Shown here in pieces: positions 1 to 12,407 of a DNA stretch of 64,000 nt. A model generated the notes under the pieces. It had not been told where the DNA came from. It ran no database searches and worked only from the letters and a program-made list of their open reading frames with translations. The stretch covers positions 121,356,501 through 121,420,500 of the forward strand of contig NC_091248.1 in assembly GCF_042477335.2 (NCBI RefSeq), given 5' to 3'. The translations under genes were made by a program, and so were the position numbers. The DNA comes from Ovis canadensis (taxonomy: Eukaryota; Chordata; Mammalia; Artiodactyla; Bovidae). How positions within the stretch are numbered: the first letter of the stretch is position 1; every line of letters begins with the position of its first letter.

Positions 1-687
1 TGGTTGTTTAAATTTGAAGACCCCCCCCCCCTTTATCTTGGGAACAGTTAAATTATACTAAGGATAATCAGCCTAATAACAGTAGGAAATTAACCTGAGT
101 GTCTTATGAACAGTGCCAATATATAATTTTCCTAAAAACAATAAAGATTGGTACAGAATACACTAAGTAAAATGATCTAAGGATATATTGGGCTACACCT
201 AATGGAAGTTCTTGGCTAAATTCTCACTTATGACTTTAATAATACTGTCAGTTATGTTACTTTTCTTTGCCAGTTTTACACGATTGTTGTTTATGTCAAT
301 TACCAAATATGTAATGGAGACTCCAGTGAAAATAATGACTAGGTGACTTGCAGCAGTTGATGAAATATATCATTCTGTATACAGTCAATGACTGTAATAG
401 TGTAACTCTAGCGACTTAGCAGCAGCAGCAGCAGATATGGGAAGATGCAATAATAGAGAATGTTTTCCTGACCCATAACTAGAAAATAGATGTCCAGAGA
501 TCTCTGGTTATTAAAACGTAGTCCAGGAATAGCACATTGAATGACCTATCGGCAGAATCTTCTCCAGAACTGGGAAGGAGCCTTCCTAGCAGCGTGGGAC
601 AAAATGGCCATGAAATGCCTTCCAGTAGGGTCAGATCTGTAACCATGAGGGGGCCTGTCAACCACAAATTGGCACTCGCCAATGGCA
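1..687. other. Intergenic, nothing recognised
   Basis: AT-rich unique-looking DNA with an 11-base C run near 21 and a short CAG run near 419. No gene or clear repeat was seen. Confidence 0.5.
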
Positions 688-905
688 TCTGGGTCTTGCC
701 CAGTGGCTCAGTGGTAAACAATCCACCTGCAGTGCAAGAGATGTAGGTTTAATTCTGGGCAGGGAAGATCCCCTGGAGGAAGGCCTGGCAACCCACTGCA
801 GTATTCCTGCCAGAAATATCCCGTGGACAGTGGAGCCTGGCGGGCTACAGTCCATGGGGTCACTCAGAATCAGACAACGACTGAAGCCACTGAGTACGCA
901 GCAGG
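688..905 (+). mobile_element. Bov-tA-type SINE
   Basis: The tRNA-like head (gcccagtggctcagtggtaaac) and the body (gaagatcccctggagga, ggctacagtccatggggtca) are present, with above-average decay. Confidence 0.8.
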
Positions 906-1089
906 CAAGGGCATTCGCATCTGCCTCTACAGACACTGAACCCTGTGCTGCTGCAGCTGCTGACCTTCGACCGGCCCTGAAGGGAGTTCAGAGTGGAGAA
1001 CGAGGCGAGGCACTCTGTGCTCCAGGGAAACTGGCGGAACAGGTCCTTAGATCCTTAGATATTTGAAGAACTGATTTCATGATCCCAAT

Positions 1090-2411
1090 CCTTCAGTTCA
1101 ATTCAGTTCAGTTCAGCTGCTCAGTCGTGTCTGACTCTTTGCGACCCCATGAATCGCAGCACACCAGGCCTCCCTGTCCATCACTAACTCCCAGAGTTCA
1201 CTCAGACTCATGTCCATCGAGTCGGTGATGCCATCCAGCCATCTCATCCTCCTTTTCCTCCTGCCCCCAATCCCTCCCAGCATCAGAGTCTTTTCCAATG
1301 AGTCAACCCTTCGCATGAGATGGCCAAAATACTGGAGTTTCAGCTTTAGCATCATTCTTTCCAAAGAAATCCCAGGGCTGATCTCCTTCACAATGGACTG
1401 GCTGGATCTCCTTGCAGTCCAAGGGACCCTCAAGAGTCTTCTCCAACACCACACTTCAAAAGCATCAAATTCTTCGGTGCTCAGCTTTCTTCACAGTCCA
1501 ACTCTCACATCCATACATGACCACAGGAAAAACCATAGCCTTGACTAGACGGACCTTTGTTGGCAAAGTAATGTCTCTGCTTTTGAATATGCTATCTAGG
1601 TTTGTCATCACTTTTCTTCCAAGGAGTGAGCGTCTTTTAATTTCATGGCTACAGTCACCGTCTGCAGTGATTTTGGAGCCCCCAAAAATAGAGTCTGACA
1701 CTGTTTCCCCATCTATTTCCCATGAAGTGATGGGACCAGATGCCATAATCTTTGTTTTCTGAATGTTGAGCTTTAAGCCAACATTTCACTCTCCTCTTTC
1801 ACTTTCATCAAGACGCTTTTAGCTCCTCTTCACTTTCTGCCATAAGGGTGGTGTCATCTGCATATCTGAGGTTATTGATATTTCTCCTGGCAATCTTGAT
1901 TCCAGCTTGTGTTTCTTCCAGCCCAGCGTTTCTCATGATGTACTCTGCATAGCAGTTAAATAAGCAGGGTGACAATATACAGCCTTGACGTACTCCTTTT
2001 CCGATTTGGAACCAGTCTGTTGTTCCATGTCCAGTTCTAACTGTTGCTTCCTGACCTGCATACAGATTTCTCAAGAGGCAGGTCAGGTGGTCTGGTATTC
2101 CCATCTCTTTCAGAATTTTCCACAGTTTATTGTGATCCACACAGTCAGAGGCTTTGGCATAGTCAATAAAGCAGAAATAGATGTGTTTCTGGAACTCTCT
2201 CGCTTTTTCCATGATCCAGCGGATGTTGGCAATTTGATCTCTGGTTCCTCTGCCTTTTCTAAAACCAGCTTGAACGTCAGGGAGTTCATGGTTCACGTAT
2301 TGCTGAAGCCTGGCTTGGAGAATTTTGAGCATTACTTTACTAGCATGTGAGATGAGTGCAATTGTGTGGTAGTTTGAGCATTCTTTGGCATTGCCTTTCT
2401 TTGGGATTGGA
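1090..2411 (-). mobile_element. BovB LINE, 3' part with reverse-transcriptase remnant
   Basis: A 5'-truncated BovB (RTE-clade LINE) in reverse orientation. The minus-strand frame 2332-1808 stays open for 174 codons and covers RT fingers/palm motifs (FIDYAKA, VRQGCILSP) with the catalytic YADD at 1864-1853. Further stops and frame breaks lie downstream, so it is inactive. It is cut at 2411 by a SINE. Confidence 0.92.
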
Positions 2412-2582
2412 AGTCACTTATTTATGTCCAACTCTTTGCGACCCTATGGGCTGTAACCTACTGGGCTCCTCTGTCCATGGAATTCTCCAGGCAAGAGTAC
2501 TGGAGTAGGTGGCCATTCCCTTTTCCAGGGTACTTCCCAACCCAGGGATCCAACTCAGGTCTCCTGCATTGCAAGAAGATTC
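2412..2582 (-). mobile_element. Bov-tA-type SINE
   Basis: Reverse SINE body (gcgaccctatgggctgtaac, ctccaggcaagagtactgga) replacing the upstream continuation of the BovB. Confidence 0.8.
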
Positions 2583-2584
2583 TT

Positions 2585-2935
2585 TTATAATTTTATTTAG
2601 TTAGTTAGTTTTGGCTGTGCTGGGTCTTTGTTACTGTGCGAGCTTTCCTCTAGTTTTGGCGAGCCAAATCTGCTCTCTAGTTGTGGTGTGCGGGCTTCTC
2701 ATTGTGGCAGCTACTCTTGTTATGGAGTACATGCTCTAGGGCATTCGAGCTTCAGTAGTTGTGGTGATTGGGCTCAGTAGTTGCAGTTCCCAGGCTCTAG
2801 AGGACAGACTCAGTAGTTGTTGCACAAAGGCTTAGTTGCTCCAAGGCATGTGGGATCTTCTCAGATAAGGAATCGAACCAGAGTCTCCTGCATTGGCAGG
2901 TGGATTCTTTACCACTGAGCTGCCAGGGAAGCCCA
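2585..2935 (-). mobile_element. CHR-type SINE
   Basis: Begins with attttatttagttag and ttggctgtgctgggtctttg, repeats cagtagttg units and ends gctgccagggaagccc, the reverse reading of the tRNA-Glu-derived cetartiodactyl CHR SINE. Confidence 0.8.
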
Positions 2936-2989
2936 CAAGCAGATTCTTTAGCTCCTGAGCCTCAGACAAGTGGTGCTGATAGTGGTGGT

Positions 2990-3208
2990 GAAAGTAAAAG
3001 TGAAAGTGTGAGTCGCTCAGTCGTGTCCTGCTCTTTGGGACCTCACCGCCTGCAGTCCACCAGGCTCCTCGTCCATGGAATTCTCCAGGCAAGAACACTG
3101 GAGTGGGTAGCCATTCTCTTCTCCGGGATCTTCCCAAGCCGGGGATCAAACCTGGGTCTCCTGCATTGCAGGTGGACTCTTCACCAGCTGAGCCACCAGG
3201 GAAGCCCG
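2990..3208 (-). mobile_element. Bov-tA SINE
   Basis: Complete reverse copy from gtgagtcgctcagtcgtgtc to gagccaccagggaagccc. Confidence 0.9.
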
Positions 3209-3775
3209 ATTGTGGTGGTGGGGGTCTCTAATCCTGCAGAGCTAAACAGTCCTGTTAATAGTAAAAAACTTAAAGGACCAAGCAAGACACTTAGAGATCC
3301 CATTTTGAAGACCACATCCTTAAGACAAAGATTTGTCCCTTTTATCTGTAGGACTGAGACACATCAAAGGCATGCTTGCCCCCAACAAATGCAGAGAGAG
3401 GCAGCTCTAAAACTCAACAGCTTAATAACGTGCTGCTTTTGTTTTAATGGGAGACATTAGATCGTAATTAAGGGATTATGAAGAGGTCTGAGCAAGGGGC
3501 AGAGGGTCAACATACCAGAGAGGAAGATTAATTGATACTAAGCAAGAATTCCTAAGGCAGCCACAGGGATATGAGCAAAGTTCAGGGAAAAAGATTAGGC
3601 TTCGATGGAAGTGTCTGGCTCTTCTTTTCTGGAAAGAAGGTTGGAGCAGATGACGGTAGGTTGTGTGTTTGATGTTGGGAAATGAGGGGTCTCTCTCTGA
3701 TGGTGTCTGTTTACTCTGAGAAATAGAAAGTAGGATCTAGGGATGGAGGAGATACAGAATAAAATAATAATCGAT

Positions 3776-3965
3776 AATATACGAATATTACTTTACAGTT
3801 GACAGAGTTTTCAGTCTCTTTTGACAACAGCCCAATAAGGAAGCCACTATCTTTGCCTTGTGGTTCAGAAAACTGGGGTTAGAGGCTAATTCACTTTCTT
3901 TCCCCCAGGATTACCCAGCTGGAAAGAGAAGGATCTAGAGCTTAAACTCAGCCCCTTGGATGGAA
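3776..3965 (+). mobile_element. MIR relic
   Basis: Text of the MIR core (aaaactggggttagaggctaat, tacccagctggaaagagaag) in diverged form. The rest of 3209-4129 shows nothing recognisable. Confidence 0.45.
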
Positions 3966-4129
3966 AATCCATCCTGGAGGCCATAGGAAAAAAGGTTTAT
4001 TTATGTGTTTATCATTTTTTAAAAAATAGGTAGTGTGACTTGATTCTGGAAATTTTATTTGATATACATTTTTTTCACTCATCTTTCTTTTTTAAGGGGG
4101 GCCATTAGCTAAAGAGAGGGATACATACT

Positions 4130-4322
4130 GCAGCACGCCTGTCCATCACCAACTCCTGGAGCTTGCCCAAACTCATGTCCATTGAGTTGGTGATGCCATC
4201 CCACCATCTCATCCTCTGTCATGCCCTATCCTCCTGCTTTCAGTCTTTCCCAGCATCAGGGTCTTTTCCAATGAGTCAGTTCTTCACATCAAGTGGCCAA
4301 AGTATTGGAGTTTCACCTTCAG
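4130..4322 (-). mobile_element. BovB 3' fragment
   Basis: Reverse BovB segment, nearly identical to part of the copy at 4735-4935. The following 4323-4682 is unique-looking. Confidence 0.85.
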
Positions 4323-4682
4323 GTGCAAAATGCAATGAGTATTCCTCAGGGTGCCTTGCAGCCCCTGCTACAGGTCTTGGTACTGTCACAAAGCAGTGGT
4401 GACCGGAGCAACTCGGTTCCTATTACCCCTGTGTATCACATCTGGGTCTGTATCCAGAGGCAACAAGGAGGGGATTCAAACTGCCATCAAATTTACTCAA
4501 CTTGAGGGCAGCCCCTAGTGGCTCACAGGAGGCCCTATTTGCTTAAGGCACCAGATGTAGGCATGCTGGTTCTGGGAAAACTTGGTTAAAGGGCTGGGGT
4601 GGATTGTTTGGCAGAGCTTCCCTGGGATAGCAAGGGGTCTGGGTGGAAATCTAAATTCTCTGAGGCGTGTGATGGAAGTCTC

Positions 4683-5098
4683 AGTCAGTCCAGTCGCTCA
4701 GTCGTGTCCAACTCTTTGCCACCCCATGGACTGCAGCACGCCAGGCCTCCCTGTCCAACATCAACTCCTGGAGCTTGCCCAAACTCATGTCCATTGAGTT
4801 GGTGATGCCATCCCACCATCTCATCCTCTGTCATGCCCTATCCTCCTGCCTTCAGTCTTTCCCAGCATCAGGGTCTTTTCAAATGAGTCAGTTCTTCACA
4901 TCAAGTGGCCAAAGTATTGGAGTTTCACCTTCAACATCAGTCCTTCCAATGAATATTCAGGACTGATTTCCTTTAGGATTGACTGGTTGGATCTCCTTGC
5001 TGTCCAAGGTATTCTCAAGAGTCTTCTGCAATACCACAGTTTAGAAGCATCCGTTCTTCAGCGCTCACCTTTCTTTACAGTCCAGCTCTCACATCCAT
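4683..5098 (-). mobile_element. BovB 3' fragment
   Basis: Starts with cagtcagtccagtcgctcag (BovB 3' end, reversed) and runs to tccagctctcacatccatgg. Confidence 0.88.
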
Positions 5099-5869
5099 GG
5101 AAGTCTGGATTCATTTAAAAGAGATTAATTTCCTCAAGACCCAGTGAACAGGAATGAGTGTTGGTAGTGTGTCAGCTGTGTTTCCACAGAGTAGGAAGTG
5201 GCCACAGAATCTGTGCTGGTGGTCAGTGGTATTCTCTTTCCCACGCCCCCATCCCTGGATCTCCAGTATCATCAGTAGATGAGGTTCCTGGCTGTTGTGC
5301 TGGGGCAGGGTTTTCCCGGACAGAGTAAGTTTGCTGAGGAAGGAAGGACTTTGTCAGGGCAGCTAGTTATATATAATAACATAGTCCATAGCAGAAATGC
5401 TCTACTTTCAAATGAGCCCAAAGGCCTCATTTGACCAATCTCCGCTTTGTTGGACACCGAGGAAGATAAAGCCTTTAACACCAGCACAGGTCATTGTGAG
5501 TTTGACTTCTAGGTGAGGTTTGAAACCTTTACAAAGTATTAGGGATTTAAGGTGAGCTCATTCCAGCGTGGAGGATGATAAAGAAGCTTAGTTACCCCCC
5601 ACTCACTCCTGCCCACCTTGGTGCTGTCCCCAGACACATATCTCTGTGCATGAGCCAAAGCTTCCACGGGCAGGTCAGCATGACTGCATCCAGGTTACAC
5701 AGGAAGGATCCTGTGGTTCCCATTCAGCGGAAAAGAATGCTTGAACAAGTGTTTCCCTGGTGACTCTCCTGGTCTCTTCTTTAGATTATCAAGGGAATGC
5801 ATTTGCCCTGGAGAAACAGGGCTGTGGGAAAGTCTGAAACAGAATCACTTCAGATTTGGGGTACTATCC

Positions 5870-6345
5870 AAACATCCTGATGAGAAAAGCCAGGCCAGGG
5901 TTCTGTCCTGACGGGCCCAGGGGCACCAGGCTGAGCAGATAAGCTGGAGTCAAGCAAAGAGACTGAGAAATATGGACCAAGGAGACTGAGCAAAAAGCAT
6001 GAGTATAAGACATGCAGAAAGTCAGGCAACAAATGTTTCACAAAGGAGAGAGCAGGCAGCTGAGTCAAATATAGCTGATATGTCAACAAAAGTGAGAACT
6101 GAGAGTTTTCCATTGAGTTTAGCAATTTGGAGGTTGTTGCTGACCTTGAGAAGAGGAATTCTGGTGAAGCAGTAGGGGTAAAAGATGACCACAGCAAGTT
6201 AAGAGAAAATAGAAGATAAATCAAAGATAGCAAGTATAGAATACTCAAAAAGTTTTGCTGCAAAAATGAGCAGAGAAATGAAGTGGTAGCTGGAGAGGAA
6301 AATTTTTTTATGGTGGGGAAAGCAATAGTATTAAACTAAAACACT
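5870..6345 (-). mobile_element. L2 LINE relic, part 1
   Basis: Phrases such as gcagctgagtcaaatatagc, gagtttagcaatttggaggt and aggaattctggtgaagcagt match the antisense of the L2 reverse-transcriptase region as I remember it. DNA from 5099 to 5870 shows nothing clear. Confidence 0.5.
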
Positions 6346-6361
6346 TTTAAAATAAAAGAAT

Positions 6362-6945
6362 ATTAAAAGACAAAATTAAAAGATGCTTGCTCCTTGGAAG
6401 GAAAGCTATGACAAACCTAGGCACTGTATTAAAAAGCAGAGGCATCACTTTGCCAACAAAAGTCTGTACAGTCAAAGCCATGGTTTTTCTACTAGTCATG
6501 TGTGGATATGAGAGCTGGACCATAAAGAAGGCTGAGTGCTGAAGAATTGATGTTTTCAAAGTGTGGTGCTGGAGAAGACTCTTGAGAGTCCTGTGGACAG
6601 TAAGGAAATTCAACCAGTCCATCCTAAAGGAAATCAACCCTGAATATTCATTGGAAAGACTGACACTGAAGCTGAAGCTCCGATACTTTGGCCACCTGAT
6701 ACGAAGAGCCAACTCTTTGGAAAAGACCCTGATGCTGGGAAAGACTGAAGGCAGGAGATGGAGATGACAGAAGATGAGATTGTTGGATGGTATCACCGAC
6801 TCAATGGACATGGGTTTGAGACAATTCCGGGAGACAGGGAAGGAGAGGGAGGCCTGGTGTGCTTCAGTTCATTGGGTCGAAAAGAGTTGGACACAACTTA
6901 GTTGGACACAACTGAGCAACAGCAAAAAGACAGCTTATCAGTATA
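6362..6945 (+). mobile_element. BovB 3' fragment inserted in L2
   Basis: Forward BovB 3' part (ggaagactcttgagagtcct-type text, gggaaagactgaaggcagga, ending ttggacacaactgagcaaca). Confidence 0.88.
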
Positions 6946-6949
6946 CTGA

Positions 6950-7640
6950 TGAGAAGGATCCAGTAAAGAGGGAAGACTGAAATTCAAAGCAGTGCATTAA
7001 TTGCTGCAGCAACCTCCTGAAACAGGTGAGAAGGAACAGAATCTAATACAAGTGTGGCAGGCAAGGCTTTAAATAGGAATATAGGTAGTTCCTTGTTCTG
7101 CAATAACAGGAAGAAAGACAGAGGGCAGGTGGGAGGGGGATGTCAGGGGAGCCCAGGCAATCTTCTCAATTCCTTCAATTTTTCCAGTGTGACAGGAGGC
7201 AAGATCGTCGGCTGTGTGTGAGGATGAGGAAGGAGAAGCTGAAAAAAGAGAAGTCTTTCGAAAGAGTGGGAAATGAGTGGACAGGAGAAATCGGTATGTT
7301 TACCAGAAGTAGATTTTCTGGGTGGCACCTGAAACTCATCGTGAATTTCACATGAGACTGGTCAGGTCTGTGTGTTTTCCTCCAGCCCCACTGAGCTGCC
7401 TGGGTGCAGGTGTGGGGTTGGTAGACTGGAGTTGAACCCAGGTTTGGCTTTGATCCAGTAAGTACCAAAGAGTGAGAGAGAGGCACAAAAGAGCTTAGAA
7501 CAGATTCAAGGGAGGCGGGGGTAGGGGGGTGAGTCTCCTGACTGCCTAAGGAATTTAAACTGGGTAAGGAGAACATGATGGGGCAGGGAGAGAGAGAGAA
7601 GGTGATGTGAAGTGTAGGTCTCACTGGATCCAAAGGTTAT
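6950..7640 (-). mobile_element. L2 LINE relic, part 2
   Basis: Continues the antisense L2 text after the BovB (gtgtgttttcctccagcccc, tgcctgggtgcaggtg, ggcacaaaagagcttagaac). 7641-7909 holds nothing recognised. Confidence 0.45.
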
Positions 7641-7909
7641 TAGGGTTAAGGTAAAGGAAGGGAGTGAACTGGAAAGACAGAAGGAGTTGGTTGGGGAGAA
7701 GGTTACTAAAAGTTAAGATTGTGAAGGAGTGATGCAAGATCTGTCTAGAACTGGGACCACCAGCAATGTGCGACTCATCCAAACTGAGATGCACTTACAG
7801 CAAAGTTCATACCGAATTCCCAAGACGTAGTACCAAAGACAGTGATGTATTTTATCGATAATTTAAAGACACTGATTACATATTAAAATGATAATATTGT
7901 GGATACATT

Positions 7910-8345
7910 GAATTCAGTTCAGTTCAGTGGCTCAGTTGTGTCTGACTCTTTGTGACCCCACAGACTGCAGCATGCCAGGCCTCCCTGTCCATTACCAACT
8001 CCCGGAGCTTGCTCCAATTCATATCCATCGAGTTGGTGATGCCATCCAACCATCTCATTGTCTGTCTGTCATCCTCTTCTCCTCCTGCCTTCAATCTTTC
8101 CCAGCATCACGGTCTTTTCCAAAGAGTCGGCTCTTTGCATCAGGTGGGCAGAGTGTTGGAGTTTCAGCTTCAGCATCAGTCCTTCCAGTGAATATTCAGG
8201 ACTGATTTCCTTTAGGATGGACTGGTTGGATCTCCTTGCAGTCCAAGGGACTCTCAAGAGTCTTCTCCAACACCACAGTTCAAAAGCATCAATTCTTCGC
8301 GCTCAGCTTTTTTTATAGTCCAACTCTCACATTCATACATGACAA
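7910..8345 (-). mobile_element. BovB 3' fragment
   Basis: Begins ttcagttcagttcagtggct and ends cattcatacatgaca, a typical 5'-truncated copy in reverse. Confidence 0.88.
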
Positions 8346-8385
8346 ACTATTCTATTAAAATTCATAGTTTCTTTTAAAATTACAC

Positions 8386-8588
8386 ATGGGGCTCCCTGGT
8401 AAAGAATCTACCTACAATGCAGGAGACGCAGGTTCAATCCCTGGGTTGGGAAGATCCCCTGGAAGAGGGCTTGGCAACTCACTCCAGTATTCTGGCCTGG
8501 AGAATTTCGTGGACAGAGGAGCCTGGTAGGCTACAGTCCATGGGGTGGCAAAGAGTCGGACACGGCTGAGTGCCTTTCACTTCACATG
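8386..8588 (+). mobile_element. Bov-tA SINE
   Basis: Forward copy: ggggctccctggtaaagaat, gaagatcccctggaagaggg, gtcggacacggctgag. Confidence 0.88.
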
Positions 8589-8639
8589 GGGCTCACACCA
8601 TATTTCTACTGGTCATCGTTGGTTGAGGTATCACCAGAT

Positions 8640-9395
8640 TTCATTGATGATTTCATGTCCTAAATAGCCCTCTAATCTATCCACCTTGTCAATCTCCACA
8701 AACCTGCCCATTGCACCTGGAGCTCTACTGTAGCCTCTGAACTGGCCTGTCCACATCTGCACTGGACCTTCCTGTTATTTTCCACGTCGTCCCAAGATAT
8801 CCCGCCTTGGGAGGTTTTCAAAGCTCTCCAACCTTTTCATGCTGTTCTTTTCAACCTGAAACTCTGCAGCAGTGCCTCACTCTTCTCAGAACAAAGACAA
8901 AATCCTTCAGCCTGACCCGTTTCTCTGCACAGCCAGCCACCCCTCTGGCTCTCTGGCAGCGCATGCTTGTACCTCATTCTCAGACACCCAGTCACACTTG
9001 CCTCCCTCGGTGTAAGTACGGGGCAGGTTGTGCTCACAGCCATCACAGGGCTCTCAAGTGCTGCCCCCTCCCCCTCTGTCTGGTCAGCTCCTCCTTATCT
9101 TGCAGATCTCAGCTTGGACATCCCTTCCTTGAGCTCCTCAACCGTGACACAGGTCCCAGTTATGTGCTCTATCACTTGCATCATCTATCTTTCCCCTGAG
9201 GGCCTTGCCAGTTTTACATTTTGCTTGTGATTATTTGGCTAACTTCTCCCCTGGTCAGCTCCCCAAGGGCACAGACCCTTCATGAGAGCTTACGACCGCA
9301 TTCTGGCTTTGCTCAGTATTCTATCTCCAGCACCTAACAAAGTGTCCCATACATAGTAGATCCTCAATAAGTACTTGCTGAGCAAACAACTGAAT
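8640..9395 (+). mobile_element. L2 LINE relic, 3' end
   Basis: Forward L2 text: acaaagacaaaatccttcag, ttgccagttttacattttgc and the end cagcacctaacaaagtgtcc, catagtagatcctcaataag. It has several open frames that are not genes. Confidence 0.6.
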
Positions 9396-9427
9396 GATCC
9401 AAGATGTTCTAAAAAGCCTTTAAAGAA

Positions 9428-9540
9428 AGTGAAGTCGCTCTTTGAGACACCATGGACTGTAGCCTGCGAGGCTCCTCTGTCCATAGGATTTTCCAAGAAA
9501 GGGTACTGGAGTGGATTGCCATTTCCTTCTCCAAAAAAGC
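9428..9540 (-). mobile_element. Bov-tA/BovB tail fragment
   Basis: Short reverse SINE piece: gtgaagtcgctctttgagac to gccatttccttctcc. Confidence 0.75.
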
Positions 9541-9544
9541 CTTT

Positions 9545-11195
9545 AAACTTTACCAAATGCAGGGTCTCCCTTGATCTAGTATGAGATTTCAATGGTTCTG
9601 GAACTCTGTTTCAGTCAGAAAATGTAGATGAGGTCCTGGCTTGGTGGTAGGCTGTCTGCCAGACCTCCTAGGCTGCTGGGACTGAGTAGGTTGCTCCACG
9701 GCATGAATGTCTTCTGGAAGCATCTCACACTTGGGCGACAACTTTCTCAAGCATGTTGGGAAGCTTTGGTAGGAAGCCATCTGCTGCTCTACGTGGATCT
9801 CCTTCCCTTTTTTTTCCCCGAAACTGAGGGTCCATTTGGCACACTCACCACATGTCTGGATGACAAGGGCAGTAACAGCTAAATGGGTGGCAAGAGGGTG
9901 CCTGAGGAAGCTCTTGCAAGTTCTGAGGGTTGGCTCAAGGGCACTCACTTCCCGAGTCAGGCCGGCCTGGTGGGTTTCTTTACATTAGGACCACATGTTA
10001 AAGGGAGTGTGGCTGGGTGGCAGAGCCACTGGAGAAAGCTAAGGACTTCTCGTCTCAAGCAGCTAGGTTGTCTGTCTATATTTAACCTTCCCACTCACTG
10101 ACATGTTTACTTCCTGTAGTGACTTCGTCAGCTTTTTTCAGTGATAAACAATCGAGCTGCTCACCATGGCTCTCTCTGAATGTTGGCTCTCCCTGGGTTC
10201 TCAGTGCCAGCAACCTGCCTGTGCTGCTGTGGGTGCCCTGGGTCTCTTTTCCTGTCTGCCCTTCCCATCTCCCTCAGGTGCTGACTCTTCGCCATCTGAC
10301 CATCTGCTTTGCTCTGCCCCCCACAACCACCACATATTTCTGGCTGGCTGATGCTTGCAGAGTCTCTGGGTGCCCATCTGGCTCAGACCTGGGGATGCAT
10401 GGAGACTTCCATGCCTCCCCTGACCTCTGTTCCCTAAACACCCTATGCAGGCTTGGCTCCCCTGGTCCTGGAGTCCTCCTGGCTGCTCAGACCTGGTGGG
10501 ATAATAATAACAATGAGGTTTAAACAGTGAGGTGGCCACTCAGCTATTGCAATTGGTGTAGCCACGTGAAGCCGGCGTGAATAGGTGGATGAAAACTTTG
10601 TAATCTAATCTGAACACTTGATTACGCTAAAATATCTACTTAAGTGTTTCTACTCTAAATGAAGAATGCCTTGAAGGAAGGGACTGCGCTTATTTATCTT
10701 TATATCCTGTGTCCTGTAATAAAGATGTTATTGGTAAATGTTGGTTGAACTGAGGTTGGGGAATGCAAGAGAAAAGTGCACAGAGGCTGGTGTTCTGATG
10801 TCCGGAAGAAAGGAGAAAAAGCCGGGTATTTGTGGTTTTAAGTTCATCCCTTCCATGGTGGAGGTAGGGGTAGGGTAGGGGATGTGGGGTGTGGGTGCCC
10901 CTGGGCACAGTTTCTGGGGGCTTCACCCTCCCCCACCCTCACTCCCACCCTACCCTCTATCATGCCTGAAGCCCCACCGATGATGGAAGCAAATGCAAGT
11001 GGGACCAAGAGAGGAGTAAGTTTGGGAGGAAGTGGGAAGTTGCTGACCACAGTCCCCCGTATTCAGTGGGAGGAAACACTATGACATAAGCAAAAAGAGA
11101 TGATGGCTCTATCATTTCTCTTCTTTCTTTTCCCTTTTTAAAATGGTGAAAGTAATACTTGTTCATGGAGAAAAGGACAGTTATAAAAACCTTCT
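9545..11195. other. Intergenic, mostly unique
   Basis: No gene seen. A probable L2 3' end is at about 10640-10760 (aagatgttattggtaaatgt followed by tggttgaactga). The rest is unassigned. Confidence 0.5.
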
Positions 11196-11199
11196 GTTG

Positions 11200-11372
11200 T
11201 TGTCTAGTCACTCAGTCGTGTCCAACTCTTTTTTGACCCCATGAACTGTAGCCCACCAGCTCCTCTGTCCATGGGATTCTCCAGGCGAGAATGCTGGAGT
11301 CGGTTGCCATTTCCTTCTCCAGGGGATCTTCCCAACCCAGGGATCAAACCTAAGTCTCCTGCTTGGCAGGGG
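11200..11372 (-). mobile_element. Bov-tA SINE
   Basis: Reverse copy from gtctagtcactcagtcgtgt to tctcctgcttggcag. Confidence 0.88.
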
Positions 11373-11580
11373 CTTCCCTGGTGGCTCATATGGTAAAGAA
11401 TCTGAAAGCAATGCGGGAGACCTGGGTTTGATCCGTGGGTTGGGAAGATCCCCTGGAAAAGAGAATGGCAACCCACTCCAGTATCTTGCCTGGAGAATCC
11501 CATGGACAGAGGAGACTTGTGGGCTACAGTCTGTGGGGTTGCAAAGAGTTGGACATGGCTGAGTAACTAACACTTTCAGT
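11373..11580 (+). mobile_element. Bov-tA SINE
   Basis: Forward copy abutting the reverse one: ggcttccctggtggctcata to gctgagtaactaacacttt. The two form a tail-to-tail or hairpin-capable pair. Confidence 0.9.
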
Positions 11581-11674
11581 TTCACCTGGGAAGCCCAAAA
11601 CATTCTGCCTTCCTCCACTTCTATATCCTAACACCAACTAATGTTAACAACTCTTTGAGAAGGAGCTAGAAATA

Positions 11675-11830
11675 TTCTAATATACAAATATATATTTGCA
11701 TGATATATAATTATATATTCTATAATATGCTATTATATAAAATATCACACAAATATATATGTATATATGATATATATCATACAAATAAATACATATCTCA
11801 CATATACATAACATGTGTGTATAAACACAT
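11675..11830. repeat. AT-rich (TATA)n tract
   Basis: Low-complexity TA/TAT sequence with many self-complementary stretches, ending in acatgtgtgtataaacac. A MIR-like relic follows at about 12085-12260. Confidence 0.85.
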
Positions 11831-12407
11831 GCAGACGGATGGATTGACAGACAGACACAATTTCATGGAAGAAGAAAATGGTGGCTCAGGGAACTGAAGT
11901 GGAGGATGGAGTTGGAGGTTGACCTGAAGAGGTTGTCCATGTACCAGGCTGGGGCTCCCCAGGGAGCAAGTGATATACCACAAGGGTGTAAGCAGGGAGC
12001 AGGGGTGTATTCAAATAATTATATACTTGTATTGCAAAAAATTTTTTGCAGTTTAGGAGGTGGGAAATCTAACATCCAGCTGGCCTCAGTTTCCTTAACT
12101 GAAAAATGGGATAGTAAGCTACATTCCTCACAGGTTTCTTGTGAAGATTACGTGGGGTAACAGGTGTTGTGCCTAGCACCCCTCCTAAACCTTATCTCGA
12201 TGTGTGCTATTGTTGCTGTTGCTACGGTGGTTGCTGTTCTTGCAGGCCTAGCACCATGCCCAGCACATGCTTGATCCTCTGTCCATCTGTAGTCCACATA
12301 CAGTAAGAACCTTGTGACTACATTCCTCTTTTCATTTCGGAATATCTCTCTTTTTTTCTTCATTGTCCTTATTCCTGTTTTTTTTTTTTTTTCTTTACTG
12401 CTTATAG

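Noticed and set aside
1113-1746. Open frames in BovB copies (also at 6347-6811, 47714-48185 and similar) as host genes
   Set aside because: All lie in LINE sequence with matching frames in several independent copies.
2860-2935. tRNA genes
   Set aside because: The tRNA-like heads of CHR and Bov-tA elements have decayed boxes and lie inside SINEs.
2900-3460. 186-codon frame at 2900-3460
   Set aside because: It runs through a CHR tail and a Bov-tA SINE; no host similarity.
8807-9230. 130-codon and 87-codon frames as a gene
   Set aside because: The region reads as an L2 LINE 3' end.
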